Source of the DNA: Buchnera aphidicola (Anoecia oenotherae)
Lineage (GTDB): Bacteria > Pseudomonadota > Gammaproteobacteria > Enterobacterales > Enterobacteriaceae
DNA length: 64,000 bases
Assembly: GCF_005080765.1 (NCBI RefSeq)
Contig: NZ_CP033012.1
Coordinates: 438,976-502,975, forward strand
Direction of reading: 5' to 3'
A program made the position numbers and the translations under genes. Below are positions 50,288 to 59,825 of the stretch, piece after piece. Every line of letters begins with the position of its first letter. Within the stretch, counting starts at the first letter, position 1. The notes under the pieces were generated by a model. It saw only the letters and a program-made list of their open reading frames with translations. It was not told where the DNA came from and made no database searches.

Positions 50288-50569
50288 TTACCAATTCATT
50301 TGTGTGGTATGTTTAAACGTAAGCTGTACAAATTGTATGTAATTTATAACTTTAAAACTAGAATTAATATTTTTCAAACCCCGAGCTTCTAAATCTTCCT
50401 TTAAAATATATATAATATTTATATAACTTTTATAAGTTAAAACAAAATTTTCATCTACTGCAAAAATCACTCCATCTTGCAACATAATAATGTCATCATT
50501 TAAATCTACCATTAAAAACATAGTATCTAAATCGATAAAATATGGGGACTTCATCAATGTATGCAGCAA
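50288..50569 (-). CDS. tusB: Sulfur-relay protein TusB, TTG start
   Basis: Subunit of the TusBCD complex that relays sulfur from TusA to TusE for 2-thiouridine formation at tRNA position 34. IIMLQDGVIFAVDENF, LKEDLEARGL and FVQLTFKHTTQMNW align end to end with E. coli. The start is best at the TTG at 50569, which gives MLHTLMKSP (E. coli MLHTLHRSP) and has AGAGG eight to nine bases upstream. A longer frame overlaps tusC. 93 aa (E. coli 95). Confidence 0.9.
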   Translation of the reverse strand: MLHTLMKSPYFIDLDTMFLMVDLNDDIIMLQDGVIFAVDENFVLTYKSYINIIYILKEDLEARGLKNINSSFKVINYIQFVQLTFKHTTQMNW

Positions 50570-50580
50570 ATCTATTACCT

Positions 50581-50940
50581 CTAAAAATTTACGATGCAAT
50601 TAAAACTATTTAATTTTTTTTTAAAGGATAAAGTATTTAATACTTCTATATTAACTAAAAAGTCATCAAAAAAAAATATCCCTCGCTTATTAACAGATTC
50701 TAAATGTAAATAACACTTTTTTTCGCAATAAATTGAAAAAATGCGAAATGCATGAGTATATTTATAAAAAAAAATATTTTTAGAATTCTGCTGTTTAGAT
50801 AATTGAAGTACTCCGTCATTTATAAAAAAAAGCCCTATTTTATTAGTAAATGAAGATAATGCTAAAGCAGCATTTAAACCTTCTTGACCATTAGAAGTTC
50901 CATAGGGAAGATGAGAAAAAACAAAAGCTATATTATTCAT
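50581..50940 (-). CDS. tusC: Sulfur-relay protein TusC
   Basis: Second subunit of TusBCD. IAFVFSHLPYGTSNGQEGLNAALALSSFT and IGLFFINDGVLQL match E. coli TusC. 119 aa, as in E. coli. DsrF-type, without the catalytic Cys carried by TusD. 11 bp upstream of tusB. Confidence 0.92.
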   Translation of the reverse strand: MNNIAFVFSHLPYGTSNGQEGLNAALALSSFTNKIGLFFINDGVLQLSKQQNSKNIFFYKYTHAFRIFSIYCEKKCYLHLESVNKRGIFFFDDFLVNIEVLNTLSFKKKLNSFNCIVNF

Positions 50941-50980
50941 TATTCACATAAATCTATTTTAATTAACTGATTAATACAAT

Positions 50981-51376
50981 TTAAAATTGTATAAAACGAT
51001 GAGACTTTTTAACTGATTTCAAAAACCTACTAAAACCTACAATAGAAAATGCTTTTGAAATATTTTTTGTATTTTTTTCTTTACTTAAATTAGTATTTTT
51101 CTTTATTACTCCACGTTGTATTAATGAATTTATACACAAATATAATCTCACATTATGTGTATCATGTAATTTTCTCCATTCTTCTTCTATATTTACATAA
51201 TGTACATTTTTCATGCTACTAGTAGTAACTCCATTAAAAACACCATCACCATAAAAAAATACACTGTATATATTATGTCCTAAACTAATAACAGTTCTAG
51301 AAAAAATAAAAGAACTCATGGAATTTTGTGAACTATACAACGAAGAAGTTACCATTACTGTATAAACATATTTCAT
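50981..51376 (-). CDS. tusD: Sulfur-relay protein TusD
   Basis: Catalytic subunit of TusBCD that accepts persulfide sulfur. The catalytic Cys is Cys81 in RLYLCINSLIQRGV (E. coli Cys78 in LNICVAAALRRGV). VFFYGDGVFNG and the C-terminal F-I-Q-F are also conserved. I start at the ATG at 51376; the frame extends to a TTG five codons upstream. 131 aa (E. coli 128). TusA, TusE and MnmA are not in this window. Confidence 0.9.
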   Translation of the reverse strand: MKYVYTVMVTSSLYSSQNSMSSFIFSRTVISLGHNIYSVFFYGDGVFNGVTTSSMKNVHYVNIEEEWRKLHDTHNVRLYLCINSLIQRGVIKKNTNLSKEKNTKNISKAFSIVGFSRFLKSVKKSHRFIQF

Positions 51377-53240
51377 TGTTAAAAAGATCAAGTTGATTTG
51401 ATATAAAATTATTATTTACAACCTTAAACTCATCTAAGTTTAAGATAACGCATTAACAATCTATTATTATATAAGCAATATATATATACTAATTATTTAG
51501 TATTAAAAAATTTAAATATATTTTTTTAAAATAATAATTTATTACTAAAATAACGATTAAATTTAATAATTCATTTTATAGTTCTAACAAATTAAACAAA
51601 ATTAAGCTAGCATTTTTTTTAAAAAAATAATCAAATAAACAAATTAAAAAAATAGCAAAACATCATAATTTGAATAAATAAGTTTTAAATATTTTAACTA
51701 ATTTATTCATTCTATACTTCTAAATATTTTATTTAAATAAATAATCTATATTTAAATAGTATTTTTAAAAAAATTATTAAACAAAAATTTTTTTTTAAAA
51801 TTAAAGTTAATTCAATTAAATGTAATTAATCAAAAAAAAATAAAACCATTATGTTTATTAATTCTTAACTTAATATAAATTCTGCACTTAATAATATCTA
51901 ATATATAAATATTCTGTATATAATATAAAAATATATATTTACTTTAAATTAATTATTATTAACGCTAATATCATGAATACACATATATATTTCTCTTAAT
52001 TTTTCATTTTTAAGATATAATAATGATTATTATATTAATAATCATATTAATTATTACTAATAATATATACTTATATCTTAATTGAAAGTATGAAAATTCT
52101 TAATTTAATACTAAAACTGTTATTAAGTATTAGTCTAAAACAAAAAAATATAACCTATATAACACTAAACATTATTACTTTGTATATATGTGTTCTGTAA
52201 TTAAATTTATTAAGACCAAATATTTACAATTATTTCTAATAGAATTTTTAACGGTTTAATATAAATTCTCAGTTCAAAATTATAATGTTTTTAAAATTTA
52301 TATAAAATCCAAAAACTAATAATAACTATATAAATAGTGTATATATTTATCTATAATAAAATATTTGTTTAACACTCTATATTTTCTAATTAAAACTATG
52401 CTTATATATTAAAACTACAAATAACTGTAACTATTTATAATATTAATAACCATAAAATAATAATTATTTATTATTTCAAGTTATATGTAAATTATCATTT
52501 TTAATGATTTTTAACATAAAACTAGTATTTTACAACATTTATAACACCAATAAATACTACTATTGTAATATATAAATATATAGTCAAAAATACTATTCAA
52601 TAAATTTTACGTATTCAATTACAAAACAGTAATCACTACTACTATTTTTTATTTATATTTTCTTTACTATTAAAAACATTATTTTTATTTTATTTCACAA
52701 AATATTAAAAAAATAAAAAACATATTCAAAGAATTTTGTAAAACACCACTTTACTTTTAAAATAAACTATTTTTAATTTTAAAGTTAAATAAAAAATACT
52801 GTTCTCTACAAAAAATAATTATACTTTTTAATATTAATTTATTTTCTTAAATACTTTAACTCATTCAACAAAAATATATATAATATTTTCATTATAATTT
52901 CTTATATAAAAATTTTTAAAAAAAAATATACTATATTATGTTTTCTATAACTAACACTCTACTATTTATTATTTGTATTATCTATTCGTATTAAAAACTA
53001 TATTTAATAGAAAAAACATAATTTACTACTAACGTTTTTAATAACAAATAAATCTATAGTATTGTACAATACATATTTGTATTGTATATTTTACAATTTT
53101 AAAATTAAATTATAATTCTTTTTTTTCTTAAGTACTGCGAAGTTTTAAATTATCATCAATAGGAAAACTCTAATCCTCATAATTTTTTTTTTAAAATTGA
53201 TTGCACATTCTTTTTTATGAATAATAATTAAGGAACAATA
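51377..53240. other. 1.86-kb gene-free region between tusD and tsgA
   Basis: The longest stretch without a gene. It is more AT-rich than the coding DNA, with frequent stops in all frames and scattered A/T homopolymers. In E. coli yheO, fkpA, slyX and slyD stand between tusD and the later genes, so this is probably the decayed trace of that block. I searched both strands by eye for FKBP-type motifs and found none. No tRNA-like or other GC-richer island is visible. Confidence 0.7.
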
Positions 53241-54419
53241 ATGAATTATAACCGTGTTGGTTTAACTTGGATTAGTTTTTTATCATATGCTTTTACTGGA
53301 GCTTTAGTGACTGTTACTGGTATAGTAATGGGTAATATAGCAAAAGATTTCAAACTATCTTTAGTAGATATGAGTAATTCTTTCACTTACTTAAATTCAG
53401 GAATTTTGACCGCTATGTTTATAAATAACTGGTGTGTCAAAATTATATCTTTAAAAAAACAAATTTTTTTTAGTTTTATATTAACTGTATCGTCTATTTT
53501 AGGATTATCATTTTTTCATAGCATCACTATTTTTTCTTGTAGTATGTTTATATTAGGTAGTGTTAGCGGTCTTACTATGTCTATAGGAACATTTATAATT
53601 GCTAATTTATATAATGGCACAAAACGTGCTACTTTTCTGCTATTAACTGATTCTTTTTTTAGTATGGCAGGTATTTTTTTTCCATTTATTACTGGATTTT
53701 TACTAGCAAAAAATGTTCCTTGGAACTGGATTTACATCCTAATAGGAATAATAGATTTATTTATTTTTTTTATTGCGATGAATGTGCAGTTTCCCGCTGT
53801 TAAAGAAAAAAATATAGAAGTACACTCAAAACTATCAAAAAATGGAAAAATTAGTGTAATTCTGCTTGCTGTATCTGCTTTTTTTTATATTTTAGGACAA
53901 TTAGGTTTTATTTCTTGGGTTCCTCAATTTGTTATGCAAAACATGCATACAAATATCAACTATTCTAGCCAATTAGTAAGTAATTTTTGGATGGCGTATA
54001 TGGTAGGAATGTGGTTTTTTACCGTTGTATTAACTTTATTTGATTTACAAAAAATAGTTATATTGTTAACTGCTAGTTCTACTGTACTAATGTATATTTT
54101 TATTCATAGCTATGATATTCATCATTTACCATGGATGATTTCTATGTTAGGATTTTTTTCAAGTGCTATATATACAATAATTATTACTTTAGCTTCATTA
54201 CAAAAAAAAGTAGCTTCTCCAAAAATCGTAAACTTTATTTTAACATCTGGAACAATTGGAACACTATTAACCTTTGTTTTCACAGGTCCTATCGTAGCTG
54301 CAGGTGGAGTTAATGCTGCATTAAACACTGCTAATTTTTTATATTTAATAGTATGTGTTTTACATGTAATAGTAATCTATTTTTCTCAGCATAAAAAATA
54401 TTTATTAAGAAAAATATAA
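53241..54419 (+). CDS. tsgA: Major facilitator superfamily transporter TsgA
   Basis: Twelve-helix inner-membrane MFS protein, 392 aa (E. coli 393). LTWISFLSYAFTGALVTVTGIVMGNIA, SGLTMSIGTF, LLTDSFFSMAGIFFPFI, LGQLGFISWVPQF and LTSGTIGTLLTFVFTGPIV align along the whole length. The substrate is not known. It is one of few transporters kept here. ATG with AAGGAACA upstream. It stands alone between the 1.86-kb empty region and the convergent trpS. Confidence 0.95.
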   Translation: MNYNRVGLTWISFLSYAFTGALVTVTGIVMGNIAKDFKLSLVDMSNSFTYLNSGILTAMFINNWCVKIISLKKQIFFSFILTVSSILGLSFFHSITIFSCSMFILGSVSGLTMSIGTFIIANLYNGTKRATFLLLTDSFFSMAGIFFPFITGFLLAKNVPWNWIYILIGIIDLFIFFIAMNVQFPAVKEKNIEVHSKLSKNGKISVILLAVSAFFYILGQLGFISWVPQFVMQNMHTNINYSSQLVSNFWMAYMVGMWFFTVVLTLFDLQKIVILLTASSTVLMYIFIHSYDIHHLPWMISMLGFFSSAIYTIIITLASLQKKVASPKIVNFILTSGTIGTLLTFVFTGPIVAAGGVNAALNTANFLYLIVCVLHVIVIYFSQHKKYLLRKI

Positions 54420-54478
54420 AATATATTTTTTTCATTTTAAACTAATTTTAATAAAAATAATTACATAAAAATATTAAG

Positions 54479-54531
54479 TAAACTTTTAAACTATAATGTA
54501 TATAATTATATATTTTATATTTAAAAGTTTA
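54479..54531. terminator. Possible shared terminator of tsgA and trpS
   Basis: TAAACTTTTAAA at 54479-54490 and its exact complement at 54520-54531 flank an AT-rich loop in the gap between these convergent genes. The stem is 12 bp but weak, with only one G-C pair type, so the call is tentative. Confidence 0.35.
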
Positions 54532-54617
54532 ATTGTAAAATATAAAGCATATTTACTTGATGTAAAATACACTAAATAATTAAACTACTTATCTAAAAAA
54601 TAGATATATTTATATTT

Positions 54618-55633
54618 TTAGTTAAATAAATTAAATAATCTTTCAATTGTTTCTTTCGCTTTTTTTGTAGCTTTTATTGCCCCTTTAAATAAAATATCCC
54701 TTAAATATACTTCATCTCTTCTATATAAAAAATATTTTTCTTGTATAGGTACTAATTTTTTTTTAACTGTTTGAAAAATCATTAGTTTTAAATCTAAATA
54801 TGTCTTATTTAAAAAAAATTTTTCTAATTCTACAATAGGTATTTTTTTAAAAGCAGAAAGTATTTCTAAAAGATTAGAAATTCCTGGTTTTTTTTTCTTA
54901 TTAAAAGATATGTTTGCTGGATTTTCAGAATCTGTTACTGCTTTTGCAAATTTCTTCTTTATTAAGTCTATATTATCTAACATAAATATACTACTATTTC
55001 TATTAGAATCTGATTTAGACATTTTTTTTGTTGGATCTAATAAAGACTTTATTCTAGATCCTGATTTAGTTATAATTAAACTAGGAATAGTAAATATTTC
55101 TTTTTTGTAAATTCTATTTACTCTGCGAGCTATTTTTTTTGTTAACTCTATATGTTGTTTCTGGTCTTCTCCTACTAATACTTTATTAACATCATATAGT
55201 AATATATCTGAAGCCATCAATATCGGATAAGTTAATAATCCTGAATTTATACTAGCATTCTCATTTTTAGACTTGACTTTAAATTGCGTCATTCTAAATA
55301 AATCACCAAGATTCGTATAACAATTTAATATCCAGTTTAATTGAGTATGTTCAAGTACTTGAGATTGCAGAAATACAATACTTTTATTTGGATCTACTCC
55401 ACATGCCAAATATAAAGCTAAAGTATCTAATATAGTTTTTGTACTTCCATTCTTATTTTTTTTTTTATAAATATTTTTTTTTGCTGTCATAGCATGTAAG
55501 TCAGCAATACAATAAATACATTGATAACTATCTTGCATTTTTTTCCAATGACATAAAACTCCTAAGTAATTAGCAATAGTTAACAATCCAGAAGGTTGAA
55601 CAGCACTAAATAAAATCTTTTTTTTTTATACAT
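54618..55633 (-). CDS. trpS: Tryptophanyl-tRNA synthetase, interrupted at a poly(A) tract
   Basis: Class I synthetase that charges tRNA-Trp. The body is intact: PSGLLTIANYLG (HIGH equivalent), KMQDSYQCIYCIADLHAMT, VGEDQKQHIELT and KKMSKSDSN (KMSKS). The N-terminus is out of frame. From the ATG at 55633 (MYKKK) an A10 run (plus-strand T 55618-55627) leads into a wrong frame that ends after 14 more codons. The coding frame (ILFSAVQPSG) has a stop at the far side of the same run and no ATG. One extra A, or two fewer, restores about 338 aa (E. coli 334). Another possible start is the ATG at 55669. Slippage rescue, recent inactivation or a sequencing error are the alternatives; the gene should be essential. 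Confidence 0.88.
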
Positions 55634-55804
55634 ATTTTTCATTTCTTTATTCACAGTTACAATTTTCATTTATTTGTTTAAATAAGTTTTTGATTATAAA
55701 TAATTAATTCTTATTTATAAATGTTACTCAGTATATATTAATATTATTATTTATTCTATTAAGCTTCATACTATCTATTTCAAAAATAATTCATTACTAC
55801 CCAA

Positions 55805-56476
55805 TTAATATATATTGTTTGCTTGCTCACGTAATTTTTTTAAAATAGAAAAATAATTTTTACTTTCAAATACTACAGAACCAACAATAAATACATCACT
55901 ACCTGCTCGTGAAATATCTGCAATATTTTTTAAATTAACACCTCCATCGATATGTAATAATATTTTTAATTTACTATTTTCAATTATTGATCGAACTTTT
56001 CGTATTTTACCTAATGTTGAATCAATAAACGATTGTCCTCCAAATCCTGGATTAACTCCCATTAATACAATGTTATCTACTTTATCTATAACATGTTCTA
56101 AACAACATAAAGAAGTTGCCGGATTGAAAACTAAACCAGTCTGACATCCATACTCTTTTATTATATTTAATATTTTGTCTATATGATCAGTGCATTCTGG
56201 ATGAAAGAAAATTGAATCTGCTCCTGCTTTTAAAAAATCGTGAATCAAATTTTCTAATGGTCTCGCCATTAAATGCACATCGATTCGTGACGTAATATTA
56301 GATTTTCGTAAAGATTTTAAAACCATTGACCCAAAAGTTAAATTAGGAACATAATGATTATCCATCACGTCAAAATGAATCAAGTCTGCTCCAGAAGACA
56401 TTACGTCTATAATTTCTTTCTCTAAATTTGAAAAATTTGCAGATAAAATTGATGGAGCTAATAATATTTTTTTCAT
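55805..56476 (-). CDS. rpe: Ribulose-phosphate 3-epimerase
   Basis: Interconverts ribulose 5-phosphate and xylulose 5-phosphate. TIM barrel with LLAPSILSANFSNL, VHFDVMDNHYVPNLTFG (metal His/Asp), VHLMARP, MGVNPGFGGQSF and IDGGVNLKNI. I start at the ATG at 56476; the frame extends seven codons to a TTG without homology. 223 aa (E. coli 225). In E. coli it is also between aroB (via damX-dam) and trpS. Confidence 0.96.
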   Translation of the reverse strand: MKKILLAPSILSANFSNLEKEIIDVMSSGADLIHFDVMDNHYVPNLTFGSMVLKSLRKSNITSRIDVHLMARPLENLIHDFLKAGADSIFFHPECTDHIDKILNIIKEYGCQTGLVFNPATSLCCLEHVIDKVDNIVLMGVNPGFGGQSFIDSTLGKIRKVRSIIENSKLKILLHIDGGVNLKNIADISRAGSDVFIVGSVVFESKNYFSILKKLREQANNIY

Positions 56477-56612
56477 AGCTTTATTCCATATGTACAATAC
56501 AATTGTAAAAATAATTCTAAATAATTAAAGTAATGTGTATAAATTTTAAACTATTAAATTAAATATATATTCATCGTATTTTTAAATAACTTTTTATAAA
56601 AATTAAAATTAT

Positions 56613-57698
56613 TTACACCATCACGCTTTCAATAGATTTCAAAATTATATCTGAATCTATTTTTGAATAAATATCACACTTCCCTATTTTTTTTGGCAAA
56701 ATTAATCGTAAAACTCCTGAAATTACTTTTTTATCTCTTTGCATATGATTTAAATAAGATTGTGCGGAACTATTTTTAGAAAGATGTACAGGCAAACCGA
56801 TATTTTTTAACAAAAATATAATCCTTAATAATTCTTGTTCTTGAAGAAATCCTAATAAAAAAGAAGTATACGAAGAGATTACAATACCTACTGAAACTGC
56901 TTGTCCATGAGACCAAAAACCATATCCTAATTCTGTCTCTATAGCATGACCATAAGTATGTCCTAAATTTAATAATGCTCTTAGATCATTTTCTTTTTCA
57001 TCATTAGATACTATTTTAGCTTTTAATTCACAACACTTTTTTATACAGTATAGTACTGATACTTTATCTAAATTTAATACTAAAGAGAAATTTTCTTCTA
57101 ACCAAATAAAAAATCGTTCATCAAAAATAATAGCATACTTTACTACTTCTGCCATTCCAGATTGTATTTCAGAAAAAGGTAAACTACTTAAAAAATCTAA
57201 ATTTAAAATTACACTTTTAGGTTGCCAAAACGAACCTATCATATTTTTCCCAAAAATATGGTTTACCCCTGTTTTTCCTCCTATAGAAGAATCAATTTGA
57301 GATAAAAAAGTAGTAGGTAACTGAATATAACTAATTCCTCTTAAATATATAGATGCCACAAAACCTACAATATCTCCTATTACTCCACCTCCTAAAGCAA
57401 TTAAAACACTATTCCTGGAATATTTCTTTTTTAACATAATACTGATAACAAACTCCACTGTTTTTAATTGCTTAAACTGTTCTCCATCATCGAGAACAAG
57501 TTCATCTATATGTCCATATTTTTCACTTAAGTAGGTAATAACATTATTTTTCCATAATTTAGATATACGTGTGTTTGTTATTAACATTACCTTATTTTTT
57601 TTTTCTATACAAAAAAAAGATTTATCTATTTTTTCTAATTTAGATCCTATAATTATAGGATAACTACGATTCCCTAAATTTACTCGTAAAATATCCAT
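56613..57698 (-). CDS. aroB: 3-dehydroquinate synthase
   Basis: Second step of the shikimate pathway, converting DAHP to 3-dehydroquinate with NAD and a metal. VLDDGEQFKQL, ALGGGVIGDIVGFVAS, IQLPTTFLSQIDSSIGGKTGVNH and LNLGHTYGHAIE (metal His) are conserved. 361 aa (E. coli 362). Downstream of aroK, as in E. coli; damX and dam, which follow aroB there, are missing. Confidence 0.97.
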   Translation of the reverse strand: MDILRVNLGNRSYPIIIGSKLEKIDKSFFCIEKKNKVMLITNTRISKLWKNNVITYLSEKYGHIDELVLDDGEQFKQLKTVEFVISIMLKKKYSRNSVLIALGGGVIGDIVGFVASIYLRGISYIQLPTTFLSQIDSSIGGKTGVNHIFGKNMIGSFWQPKSVILNLDFLSSLPFSEIQSGMAEVVKYAIIFDERFFIWLEENFSLVLNLDKVSVLYCIKKCCELKAKIVSNDEKENDLRALLNLGHTYGHAIETELGYGFWSHGQAVSVGIVISSYTSFLLGFLQEQELLRIIFLLKNIGLPVHLSKNSSAQSYLNHMQRDKKVISGVLRLILPKKIGKCDIYSKIDSDIILKSIESVMV

Positions 57699-57782
57699 AA
57701 AGTTATTCCCTATAAATGTGTAATAAAAATATATGTATATAAAAATGTTTTTTTATATTGTACTGGCTATAATAGTCATAGC

Positions 57783-58307
57783 TTAAACTAAATTGTCTAT
57801 ATATCTAATTATTTCTAATACTAATGTTTTAATTCCTTTATCTTCTGTATATATTACTATATCTTCAATTTCTTCATACAAAGGATTTCGAATATTTTCT
57901 AGTTTCTTAAAAATTAATTCATTTGGATCTTTAGTATTTAACAAAGGCCTATTTTTATCTCTTGACGTTCTAATAATTTGTTTTTCAATAGATGTTTTTA
58001 AATAAACTACTATACCTCTAGAAGACAATTTATTTCTAACTTTTTTAGATAAAATAGATCCACCTCCAGTAGCTAAAACTATACCTTGTTTTTTTACTAG
58101 AGTATTAATTACTTTTTCCTCTCTAATTCTAAATTTTTTTTCTCCTTCAACATCAAAAACCCAACTAATATTTGCTCCAGTACTTTTTTCAATCTCATCA
58201 TCTGAATCATAAAAATCCATATTTAATCGTCGTGCTAATTGTTTTCCAATGGTGCTTTTTCCTGCTCCCATAGGTCCAATTAAAAATATATTACGTTTTT
58301 CTGCCAT
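57783..58307 (-). CDS. aroK: Shikimate kinase I
   Basis: Phosphorylates shikimate with ATP. P-loop GPMGAGKST, substrate-binding FYDSDDEIE, FRIREEKVI and the glycine motif LATGGGSIL. 174 aa (E. coli 173). First gene of aroK-aroB, 84 bp apart. With aroE this gives three shikimate-pathway genes in the window. Confidence 0.97.
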   Translation of the reverse strand: MAEKRNIFLIGPMGAGKSTIGKQLARRLNMDFYDSDDEIEKSTGANISWVFDVEGEKKFRIREEKVINTLVKKQGIVLATGGGSILSKKVRNKLSSRGIVVYLKTSIEKQIIRTSRDKNRPLLNTKDPNELIFKKLENIRNPLYEEIEDIVIYTEDKGIKTLVLEIIRYIDNLV

Positions 58308-58862
58308 ATTTTACTATTTTAAACTTAATCATTTTGTTGTGTTGTATAAAATCCAGTATAACCATACTGGTGAGAATAAAGTATAAAACTATAAACTAAA
58401 GTAAAATTACTACTTTAAATAAAAAAAATTTAGCTTATTTTGTTTTTTTATATTAAATATTGTCTATCAATTTAATTAACTATATCTAATTATTAGTTAT
58501 ATCTAATGGTGAACACAAATTACCGCTCTAAAAATACTAACTATTAGTAATAATATGTTTTAATACTATAAAAATTTACCATCGATTTAATTTATAAAAT
58601 TTGAAATTATCTAATTAATAATATTTTAAAATTTAAAAAAAATATATAAAATAAACAAATATATAAACCTATTTAGATTTTAGTTACAATAATAAAAAGT
58701 CTATATTTATTACACAATTATTAAAATATTTAAACATTGTTTTACATATAAATAATATATATTACTTATTTTGTTACATAATACGAAAATATATAAATTT
58801 GCATAAAATTTATATATACTTATTACATCAAATAATGTACATTTAAAATGTAAAATAAAAAA
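58308..58862. other. Spacer aroK to tRNA-Ser, no gene seen
   Basis: 555 bp, AT-rich, with no frame of interest and no GC-richer island before tRNA-Ser. Promoters for aroK (minus) and tRNA-Ser (plus) should lie here but cannot be told from background. Confidence 0.6.
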
Positions 58863-58951
58863 GGTGAGATGTCCGAGAGGATTAAGGAGTACGCCTGGAA
58901 AGCGTATATACGTTATTCAACGTATCAAGGGTTCGAATCCCTTTCTCACCG
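58863..58951 (+). tRNA. tRNA-Ser (anticodon GGA)
   Basis: Class II tRNA: acceptor GGTGAGA/TCTCACC, D-arm GTCCGAGAGGATTAAGGAG, anticodon loop CTGGAAA (GGA), long variable arm TACGTTATTCAACGTA and T-loop GTTCGAATC. About 89 nt. CCA is not encoded (GAA follows the discriminator G). It is the only plus-strand gene between tsgA and the window end. Confidence 0.97.
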
Positions 58952-59062
58952 GAAAATAACTAAATATTTTACCTAAAACAGTTTTTAGATTAATTATTAA
59001 TATATAAAACAATACTTTTATAACAATTACTAGAAAATAAATATAGGTTGTATACTATACTT

Positions 59063-59773
59063 TTAGTTTAAATGAATAGAATTCAATGCTATGTCTATCA
59101 TTTTACTACAACTTTCTTCTCTATCTTTGACACTTAGTTTATCATTTTTTATTAAATGATCTGTTACAGTGCAAATAGAAACTGCTTTCGCATTAAGTTC
59201 TGCTGCAATACTATAAATTCCAGACGTTTCCATTTCTATTGCAAGAATATTATATTGCACTAACATTTTTAATAGTTCACTAGTATTAGAGTAAAAAGAA
59301 TCTGTTGTAAAAAAATTTCCTACCTTAACAACAATATTCATTTTTTTAGCACTTAATACTAATGAAGATAACGTATCGTAGTCAGCAATAGCTGAAAAAT
59401 CATGATTTCCAAAACGTAATCTATTAATTCTAGAATCAGTACACGCACCCATTCCAATAACAACATCATTTAAATTGACAGAATCTAATACCGCACCACA
59501 AGTACCAACACGAATTATCTTTTTCACTCCAAACTCTGAAATTAGCTCTCTTACATATATAACAGAAGAAGGGATTCCCATTCCATGGCTCATAACAGAT
59601 ACTCTCTTATTTTTAAAAAATCCAGTAAATCCTAACATAGATCGTACAGTATTTACTTGTATTGCATTTTTTAAATAATTTTCAGCAATATACTTAGCTC
59701 TTAACGGATCTCCAGGCATTATAACAACTTCAGCAAAATCACCTTTTTGAGCATCAATATGCGGTGTAGACAT
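59063..59773 (-). CDS. deoD: Purine-nucleoside phosphorylase, DeoD type
   Basis: Phosphorolysis of purine (deoxy)nucleosides. MSTPHIDAQKGDFAEVVIMPGDPLRAKYIA, GMGIPSSVIYVREL, RVGTCGAV and LAIEMETSGIYSIAAEL are diagnostic of the hexameric form; the catalytic Asp lies in CTVTDHL. 236 aa (E. coli 239). Strong ribosome site TAGGAG. Follows deoB, as in E. coli; deoC and deoA are absent. Confidence 0.97.
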   Translation of the reverse strand: MSTPHIDAQKGDFAEVVIMPGDPLRAKYIAENYLKNAIQVNTVRSMLGFTGFFKNKRVSVMSHGMGIPSSVIYVRELISEFGVKKIIRVGTCGAVLDSVNLNDVVIGMGACTDSRINRLRFGNHDFSAIADYDTLSSLVLSAKKMNIVVKVGNFFTTDSFYSNTSELLKMLVQYNILAIEMETSGIYSIAAELNAKAVSICTVTDHLIKNDKLSVKDREESCSKMIDIALNSIHLN

Positions 59774-59825
59774 AAAATTTCTCCTAATTATTATATATTT
59801 CTTTTATTACTACACATTAATGAAA

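Noticed and set aside
51377..53240. fkpA remnant
   Set aside because: Expected from E. coli order, but I could not find FKBP motifs in either strand by eye.
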